In this document: positions 43,451-55,223 of the stretch, in pieces
How the letters are laid out: every line of letters starts with the position of its first letter
How positions within the stretch are numbered: the stretch's first letter is position 1
From: Eustoma russellianum
Lineage: Eukaryota; Streptophyta; Magnoliopsida; Gentianales; Gentianaceae
NCBI GenBank assembly: GCA_036186865.1
Contig: AP025055.1
Span: forward strand, 3,186,223 to 3,250,222
DNA length: 64,000 nt
Direction: 5' to 3'
Position numbers and translations under genes: made by a program
The notes under the pieces: generated by a model
The model's input: the letters and a program-made list of their open reading frames with translations, nothing else
Databases searched by the model: none
Told to the model about the DNA's origin: nothing

Positions 43451-44512
43451 AATTCATGAGCATGAGTAAGAATAATCTAGGAGTTAAAGAAACTACAATT
43501 AGGTAGAAACATAAGAAATGAAATCTCACCTTCCCAGTTGATTGTCCATAGCCATGAGTAGTACACCTGCAAGAGAAAATAGAAGTGGTAAGTTCACAGA
43601 ATTAATATAGCAAAACGTTTAATAGCATTTCTCAATTTTAGTCCAAGAATTTGTTGTGCTATTAAGTGTACCGTAGGATAGCAAGACAAAAGCTCTACCA
43701 ACAATACAATGGGAAGAACCAATAGTACAAGCAAAAGAATACCTATATATATAAGATAATGCACGGAGAAGGAAGAAAACGCAGTACATTTGAATAAAGC
43801 GATTGGACCCTGGTATTCCAATTGATGTTTGGAAATGCCTAAAGACAGAATGTATTATGTGGCTCACATATCTTCTTAAAAGGATTCTGAAGATGGGTAA
43901 GATGCATGACCAGTGGAGAAAAAGCATTTTAGTACTTTTGAATAAAAACATAGGGGATATACAAGATTGAGCAAATTATAGAGGAATTAAGTTAATGAGC
44001 CACATAATAAAGCTATGCGAACGAGTGATTGGGAAAAGACTTTGCAAAGAGACTAGTGTATATGAAAATCAATTTGGATTTATTTCGAAAAGGTCAACAG
44101 TGAAGGCTATTCATCTCTTGAAAAGATTAATAGAGAGATACCGAGAGAAGAAGCGTGATTTGCATATGGTTTTCATTAACGTGGAAAATCATATGATAAA
44201 GTTCTATGAGAGATCTTGCGGAGAGTGTTTCAAAAGAAACATTTTACAATAGCAAATATAGAAATTATTAAAGATGTGTGAGAACGCAATGACAAGCATA
44301 AGGATTCCAAGATAATCAAGCCCAAAGTTCTCTATTAAAATGGGTTTACAACAATCTACATTAAGTCCGTACTGATTTGTTTTAGTAGCTCACTCGACAT
44401 ATCCAAGATAGAGTTTCCGCTAATAAAAGTTGCTTACTTTCCTAGTAGGATAGAGCATGTTATTTATTGATGACATTGTGTTGGTAGATGACGCAGTGAA
44501 GGAGTCAATGCT
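43451..44512. repeat. Unit 2 of the tandem duplication (left part)
   Basis: Interrupted after 44512 by the Athila-like element; continues at 62291. Confidence 0.85.
43833..44512 (+). pseudogene. LINE reverse transcriptase fragment, unit 2 (left part)
   Basis: LCKETSVYENQFGFISKRST, HLLKRLIERYREKKRDLHMV and FIDDIVLVDDAVKESM (catalytic box DD kept). More intact than unit 1 but still with stops. Broken off at ATGCT (44508-44512), the target duplication of the gypsy insertion; continues at 62291-62480 (RYLxSIL region). Confidence 0.82.
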
Positions 44513-45935
44513 TGATACGTAATTTCTAATCCCTAACTAGCAAGTGCACAAGGTGCAATTTTAGAGTATTAGGCAAGAGAGTTGTCGATCCCACAATGAC
44601 TAATTTTCAATACCAAACTTATTTTTATCTTGATTTAAACCTAATAAATAAAATTTAATAGAAAAATACTAACTATTAATTAAATATTAAACCTTAACTT
44701 TTCTCTTTTAATATTTCTTTGACTAGTTTATACTCCAGTTGAATTCTTTATTCCACAGTAATCCAATCTTTAACCTGAAATAATTAACTAGTTTCTATTC
44801 CAAAATGTTAAGTATAAAATTCACCATTTTAAGTTTTACTCAAGTCCTTGGCTTAAAAACCTGATTTAATTTGATAAAATTCATATCCCTATGTGATTTT
44901 TAACCAAATAAATCGTATTAAATATTTATAGAATTCCCTAGCTTCAATAACCTTTGATTACTTAATCCTAGAAATCGCTCTATAGAAATCTAACATATAA
45001 AAAAATCAACTTTCACAAAAACTAATCAAGAAAATAAAAACCTAAACTTAGCCACATATTAAATCCATACTATACATCATATCCAGGTATAATTGCATAA
45101 AGAAGCAGTAGAAAAAGAAACCGTGTACAAAATTGCTCCATAACAGCTTTGGACACCGTGCGTGCAATTGGCCTGCTGAGTTGACAGACTGCTGACGGCA
45201 GGGCGATAGGATTGGCGGACTAATAGGACCGGACGGATGCTGACGTCAGGCGGCTGCAAGCAGAAAAGCTGCTGCTCCTTCTGACGGCTACTGACACGAT
45301 GGGTCTGACGCTGGTTATTGGGTTGGCCTACCTTCTAGTTCTCTCTCCTGGTCGGCTGGCTTCCTTTTCTTTTTTTTCTTTTTTCTGATGCAAAGCAGGA
45401 GGCTTTTGGGGGGAATGTATCCGGAGTTGTGTCCGGCTTTTGGAAAATTGATGTCTGGTTGTTTCTTTGTGTTGCTAAACCGGTAATTGTATAGTGATTT
45501 TATTCGGGGTTCTATTTCACTTCATATTCTTCTTTTAAATGATTTCGATATATCAATAAAATCTAATCCCAATTGGTTTCTTCCTTTTTCTTTTAACTTA
45601 ATCATATCATGTTGAAAGTAGTCTCCATCTTTATCTTGATATTTATTGGGAATATTTTCTGCATTTTAAATAAAAAGCACATGTAATTCCAATACAACAA
45701 AATAAACTAAAGTTTTAGCTACTTAGCTAACTAACATAGAAAACAGTCTCATTTAATTAATAATTCAGTTAAGCTCAAAATACATAGTTAATTTTGCTAA
45801 AAATCAATAATTCCTAATTATTTCGATGAAAACCAAAAATATCCAAACTAATCTTTTTTTACCGATAAAGTGCCAAAATATCACTCAAATTAAGTAGTAA
45901 AAGGTATAAAAAATTGATAAATATCACTTATATCA
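44513..45935 (-). repeat. 3' LTR of the Athila-like element
   Basis: 1423 bp, collinear with 50681-51512 plus 61554-62290. Lacks about 210 bp present in the other LTR at about 51155-51370. Confidence 0.85.
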
Positions 45936-47796
45936 ACTATCCGCCACTTAGCCTTTGATCATCTTCGAGCAAATAAAATAATTTTTAAAAGAAAATATGC
46001 TCAATCTTTCTTCTAAAGGTCATGTATCAACAATTGTTCACGTAAATAGCCGAAAAGTCCAATCAAGATAACCAATCAAATAAATTCATAATCCACATAT
46101 CAACCGTATTTATCACATGCAATCGAGGTGTATGTGAATATCCAATCTATAGCTTTTCATAGACAATCAGTTTATATTATGCAAATGATGACTTGTTAAC
46201 ATCTCATAGGCTTACTCTTCTTACTCGCTTCCCACTAATGTAGATGACTCAAATCAACAAAGATCAAGCAGATTTTTTAAGCTTGTAACATAAGGCTATG
46301 GACTTGGTTTCCAACGAAGGATAAGGGATTCAAAGAAAAATAATTTTAAGAGCTCGCAAAAAATGACATGCAAATGAAACAAACTCTTTTTACAATTCAA
46401 AAAACCTCTCCGTCTTTTGAGAACAAATCACCATAATCGATTTCATGCTTTTTATATCATCGGCCACACTTTTGTCTTCTTTTTTTCACTTTGGTTGTTT
46501 TTTTATTTTCTTCTTCTTTTTTCATTCTTTGAACTTCTTTATTTTTCTTCCTCCCATCACTCTTCTCTTGTAACGACATATTTGTACATCCTTCCAACCT
46601 CATCTCATCATTGTAACGAGTTATTCTTCATAAAGTAAAGTGTCATATAAGCTCTCTTAAGTAGGGACAAAAAGGATATAATATTTTTATCAGGTAGGCT
46701 AAAATAGAAAGTTAATGAGGTTTAACAACAAAGAAAATCGAATGGAGTCTCGTCATTCTTAATAAATAGGCTCAAAAGGGTAATATGGATAAAATAATTG
46801 CAGGGATGGCTAGAATGGCTCAACCGATCCAAAGAACACCTATGATTATCATCTCTAAATCAACTTGAAATCATCTATATATTTCACCTCGAAGAATAAT
46901 AAAATAAGTTCTAGAAAGCCACGAGATGATGAATAAGCATAATTCTTCACTACTATCTACAAATCACAAGATCATAGTTTTACCTGCTCAAAATTTCTCA
47001 AATTACATGGAATAAAACATAATTAACATTAAACCATTACATCATTCAAAAGGTATATCGCATGCGCTCATAACTACTCATGTAAAATCATCATCGCCAC
47101 ATATTCATAGAATATAAAAAAAATTAAAATTACGTCCATTTAAGCACTTTTTTCAAAACTCAATGAAAATCAGCTTTAAAAAATATTCATTTCAAAATTT
47201 TAAAATTTAAATTTAAGCTTCCTACCTCCCGCTTAGGAATTAACATCGTCCTCAATGTTAAGAGAATAAGAGAATAAGAACAGAGGTAAGAAACTCAGCT
47301 GATTAAATCCACTAGCAGCGTTCTAGTTATGCGATAAGCAACAACAAGATATTATACTGACAGTTCACTCCTCCACGGTTCTTTCAGCTCCAAATCCTAC
47401 AAAACAAAAACAGAAGCAGCACACACAAAATGAAAAAGAAAACGACTCTAAACAAATAACTAAGAATAAAGCTTGAAAAGAAACTTGAAAAAATTCATTG
47501 TTCAACGGCCTCTGAATATATTTTAATAAAAACTTACAAACTTTAGTCACTAACACAACAAAATAAAAAAAATTGACAGAGTAGTAGTTCTGAAGTTATA
47601 CTCTATAGCTAGACTTCCCTAAATTCCTTTTCATGGTGGATCATGCAAGTGAATTATCTTCTTATTTGATATTCAAGAAGCTTCAGTATTTAATCTTTTT
47701 AAACGACTACCATTCACTTTGATTTGCTTGACCTTTTCGAACTCCACCTCAACAACTCGTGAGGAAAATATCTTCTTTACAATGCAAGCTATAGAT
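45936..47796. other. Non-coding internal region of the Athila-like element
   Basis: Between 3' LTR and protease remnant, where pol and any env-like gene would lie. AT-rich, no domain recognised on either strand. Confidence 0.6.
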
Positions 47797-50225
47797 TTAT
47801 CTAACAAAACTTTTTGGGCCACTTAATTTATTTTCAAAAAGGATGTCATTTTTTCTATCTCTAAAGTTCTTGCGTCTAAGGGTGCAATCATCGAAAGGGG
47901 CTTTAAAACTATTATTAATATAACGGTAAGCATCATCATGCCTAGGATATTTTAAATCTTTTAAGACATGTAACTTAACTTGTTCATTACCCACCCTTAG
48001 GATTATGTCTCCATTTGGAACATTAAATGCATTCCTAGTTGTGGCTAAAAATGGTCTTCTAAAAAGAATCTTCGAATTAGAATCATTAATCATTTCTAAC
48101 ACCACAAATTCAGCATGGAAAATGAATTTATCAATTCAAACCAAAACATCTTCAACCATTCCTCTTAGATATTTGGTCTGATCCATCAGGAAAGCATACG
48201 GAGATATTGGTTGGTTTCAGATCTCTCAATTTTAATTTTTCAAACACCGAGTAGGGCATGACATTAACACTAGCATCAAGATCACATAAGGCATCATCAA
48301 AGTTAAAATTACCAATTGAACAAGAAATATAAAAACATCCAGGATCTTTTTGTTTTGGTGGTAATTTATCTTGAATATTTTCAATATTTTCATTCATATG
48401 GTTACATTTTTCAAGACTTTGCATCTCCACTTGGGCTGCTATTATTTCTTTATAAAATTTCTTATAACTCGGCATTTGCTCTAAAGCTCTTCAAAAGGAA
48501 TATTGGCATTTAACTTCTTAAGCTTTTCAATAATTTTTTTAAATTCATCGTCAAGTTTCTTTTTAAGATTAGTAGGCAAGTTTTGTGAAATTCTCATTTG
48601 ATCTTTCTTATTTGGCTTTTTGAGATTGTTGCATTGACCAGTGTCAACGTCTTTCATTAATACTTTAGCTCCTACTTTTTCCTTATCACGTCAGCTTTTT
48701 TAGCTTTCACATCAAGAAAAATTGATTACTCACTGTTGTTTTCACTTGTCTCCATATCATCATTTTCATTCAAAAAGTTTGTCTCATTGATTATTTCATC
48801 TTCACTCATCAGAGTTATAGCATTTAACTCTTTCGGATTTATCTTGGTATTACTTGACAAACTTCCTTGAATTCTATTTGATAACATGGTTGCTATTTGA
48901 CCAATTTGAGTCCTCTAAATTTTAAATTGAGGCTTCTTGATTTCTCATTAAAGATTTTTGGTTTTGAAACATAGTTTCAGAGCTTGATATAAATTTTGCT
49001 AGGACATCTTCAATATCTGATTTTTTTTCTTCAGTCGAAGGGAAACCAGGAGGATGTCCTGAATTTGAGTTCGATTCCAAGAGTTTGCATTATTTGTCCA
49101 CGACGAATTATAGGTATTAGGATAAAGATTGTTAAACCTTTGATTTTGACCGACAAATTGGCTTCATTGTTAGGATAAAGTTTTTCGTGTATGTTGGCCA
49201 AATGATTATGTGGGCATTGGTTTAACGTATGATTGCCTGCACAATTTTCACAATTTATTTTTCCTCCAACGCCTAAACTTTTAGTAATCAAAGAGAGTTG
49301 TGCTTGAATACCGGAGTTAGCATTTAACTCTAGCACAGAACCTTTTCTAGAATTACTTCTCTCTTTTGGCTATTGACATCCTTTTGTAGCCATATCTTCG
49401 AATAGATCTCTTGCATCATCAGTTGGCTTTCTCATTATACTGTCGCCACTTGGTGCATCTACCATTTCCCTAATGCCACTTTCCATACCATTATAAAAGA
49501 TTTGAACTTGCATCTATTTCGGTAGTTCATGATGTGGACACCTTCTTAAATAATCTTTAAATCTTTCCCAAGCTTCATATAATGATTCTCCACTATCTTG
49601 AACATCGATAGTTCATGATGTGGACACCTTCTTAAATAATCTTTAAATCTTTCCCAAGCTTCATATAATGATTCTCCACTATCTTGAACAACATTTGTTA
49701 TATAGTGGAAAATATTTAGTTAAGAAACTAGAAGCTAATTGGTCCCATGTTTATAGAACCTGAGGGGAGAGAATTTAACCATGCTTTTGCTTTATCATTT
49801 AGGGTAAAAGGAAAAAATGTCTTAATCTTGTAGCATCATCACATGCCCCATCTTGTTTAAAGGTATCGCATATTAGAAGTATGTGCATTAGAGTCTTCGC
49901 TCGATAAACCATAAAATTGAATAGCTTGTTTAATCATTTGAATTATAGATGATTTGATTTCAAAATTATTAGCAGCTATAGTAAGTGTACATATAGCGGA
50001 GTAAACTCCATCTATTTTTTGAGTTGCATAGTCTCTAAGACACATAGGGGCTTCATCATTATTACCTGCCTTTTTAGTTTCGTTGATTTCTAACTCTTTT
50101 TTAATTTCTTGGATATTTAAAATTTTAAAATTTTTCTTAGCTTTCATTACTTTCTTTTGATTTTGTATAGCAATACCTTTAATATTAGGATCAAATAGCA
50201 ATCGTCCACCAGTACTACGAGTCAT
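47797..50225 (-). pseudogene. Athila-like gag and protease, decayed
   Basis: Minus strand from 50225: gag start TRSTGGRLLFDPNIKGIAIQ and the block RDYATQKIDGVYSAI, AANNFEIKSSIIQMIKQAI typical of Athila gag; zinc-knuckle-like CENCAGNHTLNQCP (about 49230-49270); then a linker and aspartic protease DALCDLDASVNVMPYSVFEK (48260-48300), where the family has D-L-G-A-S, so Gly is Asp here (48275-48277). FRRPFLATTRNAFNVPNGDI follows (47990-48070). Frames change several times and an 86-bp tandem duplication lies at 49523-49694. Ends near 47797 with no RT. Confidence 0.82.
49523..49694. repeat. 86-bp tandem duplication in gag
   Basis: TAGTTCATGATGTGGACACC begins at 49523 and again at 49609; the two units are essentially identical. 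Confidence 0.95.
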
Positions 50226-50506
50226 AAACTATTGAAAATTAATAATAAAAATAAAGAAAAATAGAAAATAAAAGAAAAATAAACCAACAAAACAAAAAGA
50301 AAAAATTAGCAAAACAATTGACAAAAATAATGCATATACTAAAACTATTTACCAAACTAACTCAAACAGCACAGAAATTAAAAAAACTGACATAAAACGA
50401 AAAGAATTACTAAAACTAAATAACAGAACAAACTAATTACGTAAATAAATGGAAATAGAACAAAAATAAAAAAGAAAAAATTAAATTAAAAAAATTATAT
50501 AAAAAA

Positions 50507-50510
<4 letters not shown>

Positions 50511-50562
<52 letters not shown>
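50511..50562. repeat. (AT)n microsatellite
   Basis: About 26 AT units in the leader of the Athila-like element. Confidence 0.97.
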
Positions 50563-50569
<7 letters not shown>

Positions 50570-50657
50570 TTTCAAATATTTTTTTGCATTTGTATAAATA
50601 AAAAATATTTTGGTTTAACCTCAAGACTATAAATAATTATATGATATTAAAAGATAG

Positions 50658-50675
50658 CCCTCGCAATGGCGCAAA
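50658..50675 (-). promoter_or_regulatory. Primer binding site, tRNA-Asp-like, degraded
   Basis: Minus strand TTGCGCCATTGCGAGGG near the LTR; the Athila consensus begins TGGCGCCGTTGCCGGGG. Confidence 0.65.
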
Positions 50676-50680
50676 AAACT

Positions 50681-51512
50681 TGATTCGTAATTTCTAACGA
50701 CTAACTAGAAAGTGTACTAGGTACAATTATAGAGTAATATGCAAGAGAGTTGTCGATCCCACGAGGACTAATTTTAAGCACTAAAATTATTTTTCACCTT
50801 AATTTAAACCTAATAATTTAACAAAAAACAAAGGCTAACTATTAATTTAAACCTTAACTTTTCTCTTTTAAGATTTTCTTGACTAGTTTATGCTCCAGTT
50901 GAATTCTTTACTCAAGAGTAATCCAATCTTTAACCCGAAATAATTAACTAGTTTCTCTTCTAAATAGCTAAGTATGAAATTCCTTATTTTAATTTTTACT
51001 CAATTTCTTGGCGTAAAAAACTAATTTAATTTGATAAACTCCATATAACTATGTGAATTTTAACTAAATAAATCACACTAAATATTTATAGAATTATCTA
51101 GTTTTAATAGCATTTGAATCTTTAATCCTAGAAATCCTCCTATAGAAATCAAATCTATCCTTAGTCCATTTTACTATTAAGTTTGTTGTTGACACGATCT
51201 CAATTAAACTATTCACCTCCCAGTTCATCAAATTTAATTATATGTTCTATCAATAGGTACCTAATCTATCGACGCAATAAAAACACCATCAAAAATTAAC
51301 GATTGGAATTCAACTGGCAAATTAAATAAAGTAAAAATGAAAAACTAATACATTAAAATATCAAAAGAATTCAACTTTCACAAAAACTAGTCAATAAAAT
51401 AAAAACTTAGCAACAAATTAAATCTATACTATCCATCATCTAGAAAAAGAAACAGTGTATAAAAATGCCTCAAACAGCTTCAGCAACAACGTGTGTGACA
51501 AGGAATGGGATC
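50681..51512 (-). repeat. 5' LTR of the Athila-like element, inner part
   Basis: TGATTCGTAATTTC start matches 44513. Interrupted by Sirevirus copy 2. Confidence 0.85.
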
Positions 51513-53001
51513 CCCTAACCCCCTTAGAACACACTAGAAGGGGGGGTTGAATAGTGTGTTCACCAAGTATGGATATTTTATGGTTATTTTTCGTTTTCAA
51601 GTGCAACCAATACTTGGGTGTGTTCTTTAGAATGAATGAAGACTTGAAGGAAAGCAAAGAACACAAGTATGTATAGAGGTTCAAGTCAAGAGACTCTACT
51701 CCTCTACCTTCTTGATGTTTCACAAGAAGGATTTTGAAATGGGGATTGTTATTTCTTTTGGGGGAAACAACAATCAAAACAAAATCAAGAAAATACAAAA
51801 CTAGGCACCTTGCCTAGACCACAACCAAGAATTCTAACCCTTTGAAGTTTAGCCTCCAAAGATCTTCTTTGCCCTCAAAGAAATCTTGTAGGGAGAATAG
51901 TGCACCACACACTATCAACTAACCCTTCAAAATCTAGAAAACTTAAACAAAGAGCACCCTTACTCCTTGACCAACAATCTACCCAATCTCTCACAGAATA
52001 ATCTCACCAAGAAGAAGACTCTTCTTCTTACAATAATCACTCTCAACAATAAAGTAAAGATGTACAAAGATTACAAATATTTTAAGAGCTTGAGCTTGAG
52101 AGAACTTGAGAGCTTGCAATGTAGAAAGTTGGAGAAGAGAATGAAGAAAACCCTTCTTTTATCATTCTTCAAAATTCTTCCCGTTTGAAAGCTTCTGCCC
52201 AGCCAATAATGGGATTTGGCAGCTTGTGAAGGTACTTCTGCATTCTTGGGAAACATTTCTTGGCATGTAGCAAACATTTCGAAGAGGATCCAAAACCTTA
52301 GCCAAGAATGGAAAACTGGCAACTCTGAGTGTGAGAGAAAACCTGCGAAAATAACACTAAAAGAAGAGGGTACAAAGAGTCAACTGGTTAGAAAATGAAG
52401 CAAAAAGACATTTGTACCGTTGAGCACATGAAGCGCCTAAACTGTCTAAAGAATAGGCGTTCAAAGTAGCATGAAGCGCTTAATGTGAAAAAGAACATTC
52501 TTTCGAAGTCACATTAAGCGCCTTATGTTGGCAACTGAGTGCGTTCGAAGTGACATGAAGCGCCTCATGTAGCACTTCATGCTAGTTCGAACTAAAACTG
52601 ACATTTGCTCAGAACCAGACCTTGGGAAAGCGTGTTTATTCAGAGAAAAGTACTTTTGACTTGGTGAAACACTTGAAGCGCTTAAAGTAGCGTTCGAAGT
52701 GTTCGCACATTTCATCAGGGCACATGAAGCGCTTGATGTAAGCGTTCGAAGTGTCCTGACTTTCATACACTTCACATGAAGCGCCTGAACTAGGCGTTCG
52801 AAGTGTACGCACATCCAGACACCTCACATAAAGCGCCTAATGCAGGCGTTCGAAGTGTACTGGACTTCACCAAGGTACATTAAGCGCCTGAAGTGAGAGT
52901 TCGAAGTGTACTAACTTCAAACCATCAACTTGAAGCGCCTAATCTAACAAATTCAAGTGCCAACCTTGTGCAAATCATCAAAACCAATTTATATTCTAAC
53001 A
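51513..53001 (-). repeat. 3' LTR of Sirevirus copy 2
   Basis: About 1489 bp; carries the full palindromic array (52425-52945). Confidence 0.93.
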
Positions 53002-53075
53002 TTCTCCCTCTTTTTGATGATTTCACAACATGCGTTATTTTGATTTACTCCCCCTTAGCATATGCTCCCCCTCAC
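53002..53075 (-). promoter_or_regulatory. Multiple polypurine tracts of copy 2
   Basis: On the minus strand AAAAAGAGGGAGAA (53002-53015) next to the LTR, then TAAGGGGGAG (53050-53058) and GAGGGGGAGC (53065-53074); same trio as copy 1. Confidence 0.82.
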
Positions 53076-53264
53076 AAAGTGCATTATACTTTTTCAAGAA
53101 AGGAACCATATAACTCAGAATAAATTGACGCAATAGAAACATTATTATTAACAGCTAACCATAAAAGAGAGAAATTTCAACCGACATCCAAGAAAGGAAA
53201 AGTTTTTAGGCAACACATGATAAACAGTTTGCAAACATCAGAAGGAAACAAAAGCAGGAACCAA

Positions 53265-54626
53265 CTACAATCCACCACCAGAGCCAGCACCACTTCCACC
53301 AGGATGCTGCAAATCACCAAAACTGAAACGACTTGATGCAAATCCTGCAAAACCACCCGTTTGCTGATCACCCCCACCAGCATGTTCGACTCCACCCACA
53401 CCACTAGTTCCAGCATCTCCAGCAGCAGTAGCAGCATTTTCAGCATTTTCTCCCCCTAAATCATCAAAATCAGAGGGAAAAGAGGCCCATGGAATTTGTT
53501 GGAGAATAGCTTCTTTAAGAACGCCAAAGCGATATTCATGACGCGCATTTCTAAGCTGAAGGTGCTGAACAGACTGTTCCAAAGATTGAATTTGAGCACG
53601 CAGCTGTGCAACGGTACTTGATTCAACATTTTCTTGAGGCTCAGTTTCAGCCTCATCATCAAGACCGGGAATGTTCATGGCTTTACGTTTTTGGGAGTCG
53701 ATGGCTTGGACAATATTGTAATTACTGTAATAGTCCGTGTTCGCCACCGGGGTGAGTTCATTATCAGGAATGACAATACCTTTTGACTTGAGAAGAATGG
53801 TGATAAGATTGGCAAAGGGAAAGGCCTTGGAAGTTTTCCGAAGAGCAGCAAACATGACCTCAACCATAATCCAGGCAAAGTTGAGTGGGGTTTCATGTTT
53901 GATGCGGTAAGTGACGTAGAAATCCATGTTGCTTGGATTTCTTGTCGACTTACCATTCACACAATAAGTGACAATGGCTAACAAGATGCGATCCATGAGA
54001 GCCATGTTCTGAGTCTTTCGGGAAGGAAAGAATCCCAGATCAAACTTTACATCTTGTTCAGGGATTCCGTATTTACTACTCCAGTCAAATACGGAAAAGT
54101 CACTTAGTCCATCATTTCTGATGCAGAGAACTTCACAGATTTCGGGAATAGAAAAACTGAGGGACGTACCATCAACAACAGTGTTCAGCAAGAAGGATTG
54201 AGATTCAGACTGTGGAGTAATCCACAGATTCGCATAAAACATCCGGGTGTGCTCCCGGGAGAAACTCCGCATGTCAAGTCTGGACCAGAGGGAGGTCCAA
54301 CCCTGAAATTCGAGCAAGGACACAATTTGATCCATATGAGTCTCGGACAGATCACTGAGACTCAGGAGCTTGAGGGGAACTACAGGGCGATTGTTTGTGT
54401 GCCATTCTTCAACGAGCAGATTTGAGTACAGTGATAAGTGTACTCCTTTGTCCAGAGGGCGAGGAGATTTCTTGATATCATTATCGAATTTCTTCAACCA
54501 AGGAATGTTTTCCTTGGTAAGCCCTTCTCGGATGGTTTTGAGTTCTTCGGGTTCCGCAGTCCCGAGCCCAGCAGTTTGCTTTTTCCTATGAGTACGTGGG
54601 CGTTTTGAAGGTCCTGTAGAGGCCAT
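53265..54626 (-). CDS. Extra 3' ORF of Sirevirus copy 2 (intact, 453 residues)
   Basis: Start chosen at ATG 54626 (MASTGPSKRPRTHRKK) because copy 1 has the same start and a TATA box lies 93 bp upstream; the frame is open further up to 55112 but that part covers the palindromic array. Residues 7-16 are basic (nuclear-signal-like). Residues about 40-300 form a conserved globular block (NIPWLKKFDNDI, GWTSLWSRLDM, NLWITPQSESQSF, NPSNMDFYVTYRIKH, WIMVEVMFAALRK). About 340-390 is a coiled coil (SLEQSVQHLQLRNARHEYRF). The tail is Gly/Ala-rich. No signal peptide, membrane segment or enzyme motif. Resembles the 'putative plant transposon protein' family from memory; function unknown. It is the only fully open Sirevirus gene here. 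Confidence 0.8.
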   Translation of the reverse strand: MASTGPSKRPRTHRKKQTAGLGTAEPEELKTIREGLTKENIPWLKKFDNDIKKSPRPLDKGVHLSLYSNLLVEEWHTNNRPVVPLKLLSLSDLSETHMDQIVSLLEFQGWTSLWSRLDMRSFSREHTRMFYANLWITPQSESQSFLLNTVVDGTSLSFSIPEICEVLCIRNDGLSDFSVFDWSSKYGIPEQDVKFDLGFFPSRKTQNMALMDRILLAIVTYCVNGKSTRNPSNMDFYVTYRIKHETPLNFAWIMVEVMFAALRKTSKAFPFANLITILLKSKGIVIPDNELTPVANTDYYSNYNIVQAIDSQKRKAMNIPGLDDEAETEPQENVESSTVAQLRAQIQSLEQSVQHLQLRNARHEYRFGVLKEAILQQIPWASFPSDFDDLGGENAENAATAAGDAGTSGVGGVEHAGGGDQQTGGFAGFASSRFSFGDLQHPGGSGAGSGGGL

Positions 54627-54713
54627 TTTGAGTGAGAGGAGTGAAAGGATTTTGGGAAGATGTAGGAGAGATGGAATGGGATGCTTGAATGGAGATGAAG
54701 ACTTGAAAGAGAG

Positions 54714-54719
54714 TTTATA
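54714..54719 (-). promoter_or_regulatory. TATA box before the extra ORF
   Basis: TATAAA on the minus strand, 93 bp before the ATG, followed by a pyrimidine-rich leader; position matches copy 1. Confidence 0.5.
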
Positions 54720-54939
54720 AAAGGTGATGAAGAAGATGAATAGATGGTGAAAGTAAATGAGGGTAAGAGAGTGGGAGAAGTGGAGGAGAGAAAAGAGGAA
54801 GATGAAATGAATTTGGGAAAATGGGGAGTGGAAGAGGAAGATCGTGGGAAAGAGGGAGAGAGGAAACTGGCGGCAGGAGTTTATGATCATTGAATGGCGC
54901 GAAAACTGAAGAGACGGCGGAAATGACAGTGTAGGAATA

Positions 54940-55170
54940 GGGTTGAAGCGCCTCAAGTGACTTCGAACGACTTCATAGAAACGGATGAAGCGCTTGAAGC
55001 CACATTGAACGGGTGTGGAAATCCAGATTAAGCCCTTAAAGTCACATCGAACGAGTGAACATTTTGGGATAAAGCGCTTGATGTCACTTTGAACGAGTGA
55101 CATCCTTAACATCAGGCGCTTGATGTAACATCGAACGCCTTAACAGTTTGAGATGAAGCGCTTAATGTCC
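54940..55170 (-). repeat. Internal palindromic array of copy 2
   Basis: Six or more AGGCGCTT/AAGCGCTT palindromes with GTTCGAAGTGACAT-type spacers, between the pol stop and the extra ORF. Confidence 0.85.
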
Positions 55171-55223
55171 ACTGATCTTGAAAATTTTTGAAATTTTCTT
55201 GCTCAAAACTCAAGATGGTTTTA

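Noticed and set aside
46417..46638. Hydrophobic ORF that might be a membrane or env-like protein of the Athila element
   Set aside because: Lies on the strand opposite to the element and is a T-rich low-complexity stretch (FFFSLWLFFYFLLLF).
53266..55112. Longer 615-residue version of the extra ORF of copy 2
   Set aside because: The upstream 160 codons cover the palindromic array and leader and have no counterpart start in copy 1; the ATG at 54626 is shared by both copies.
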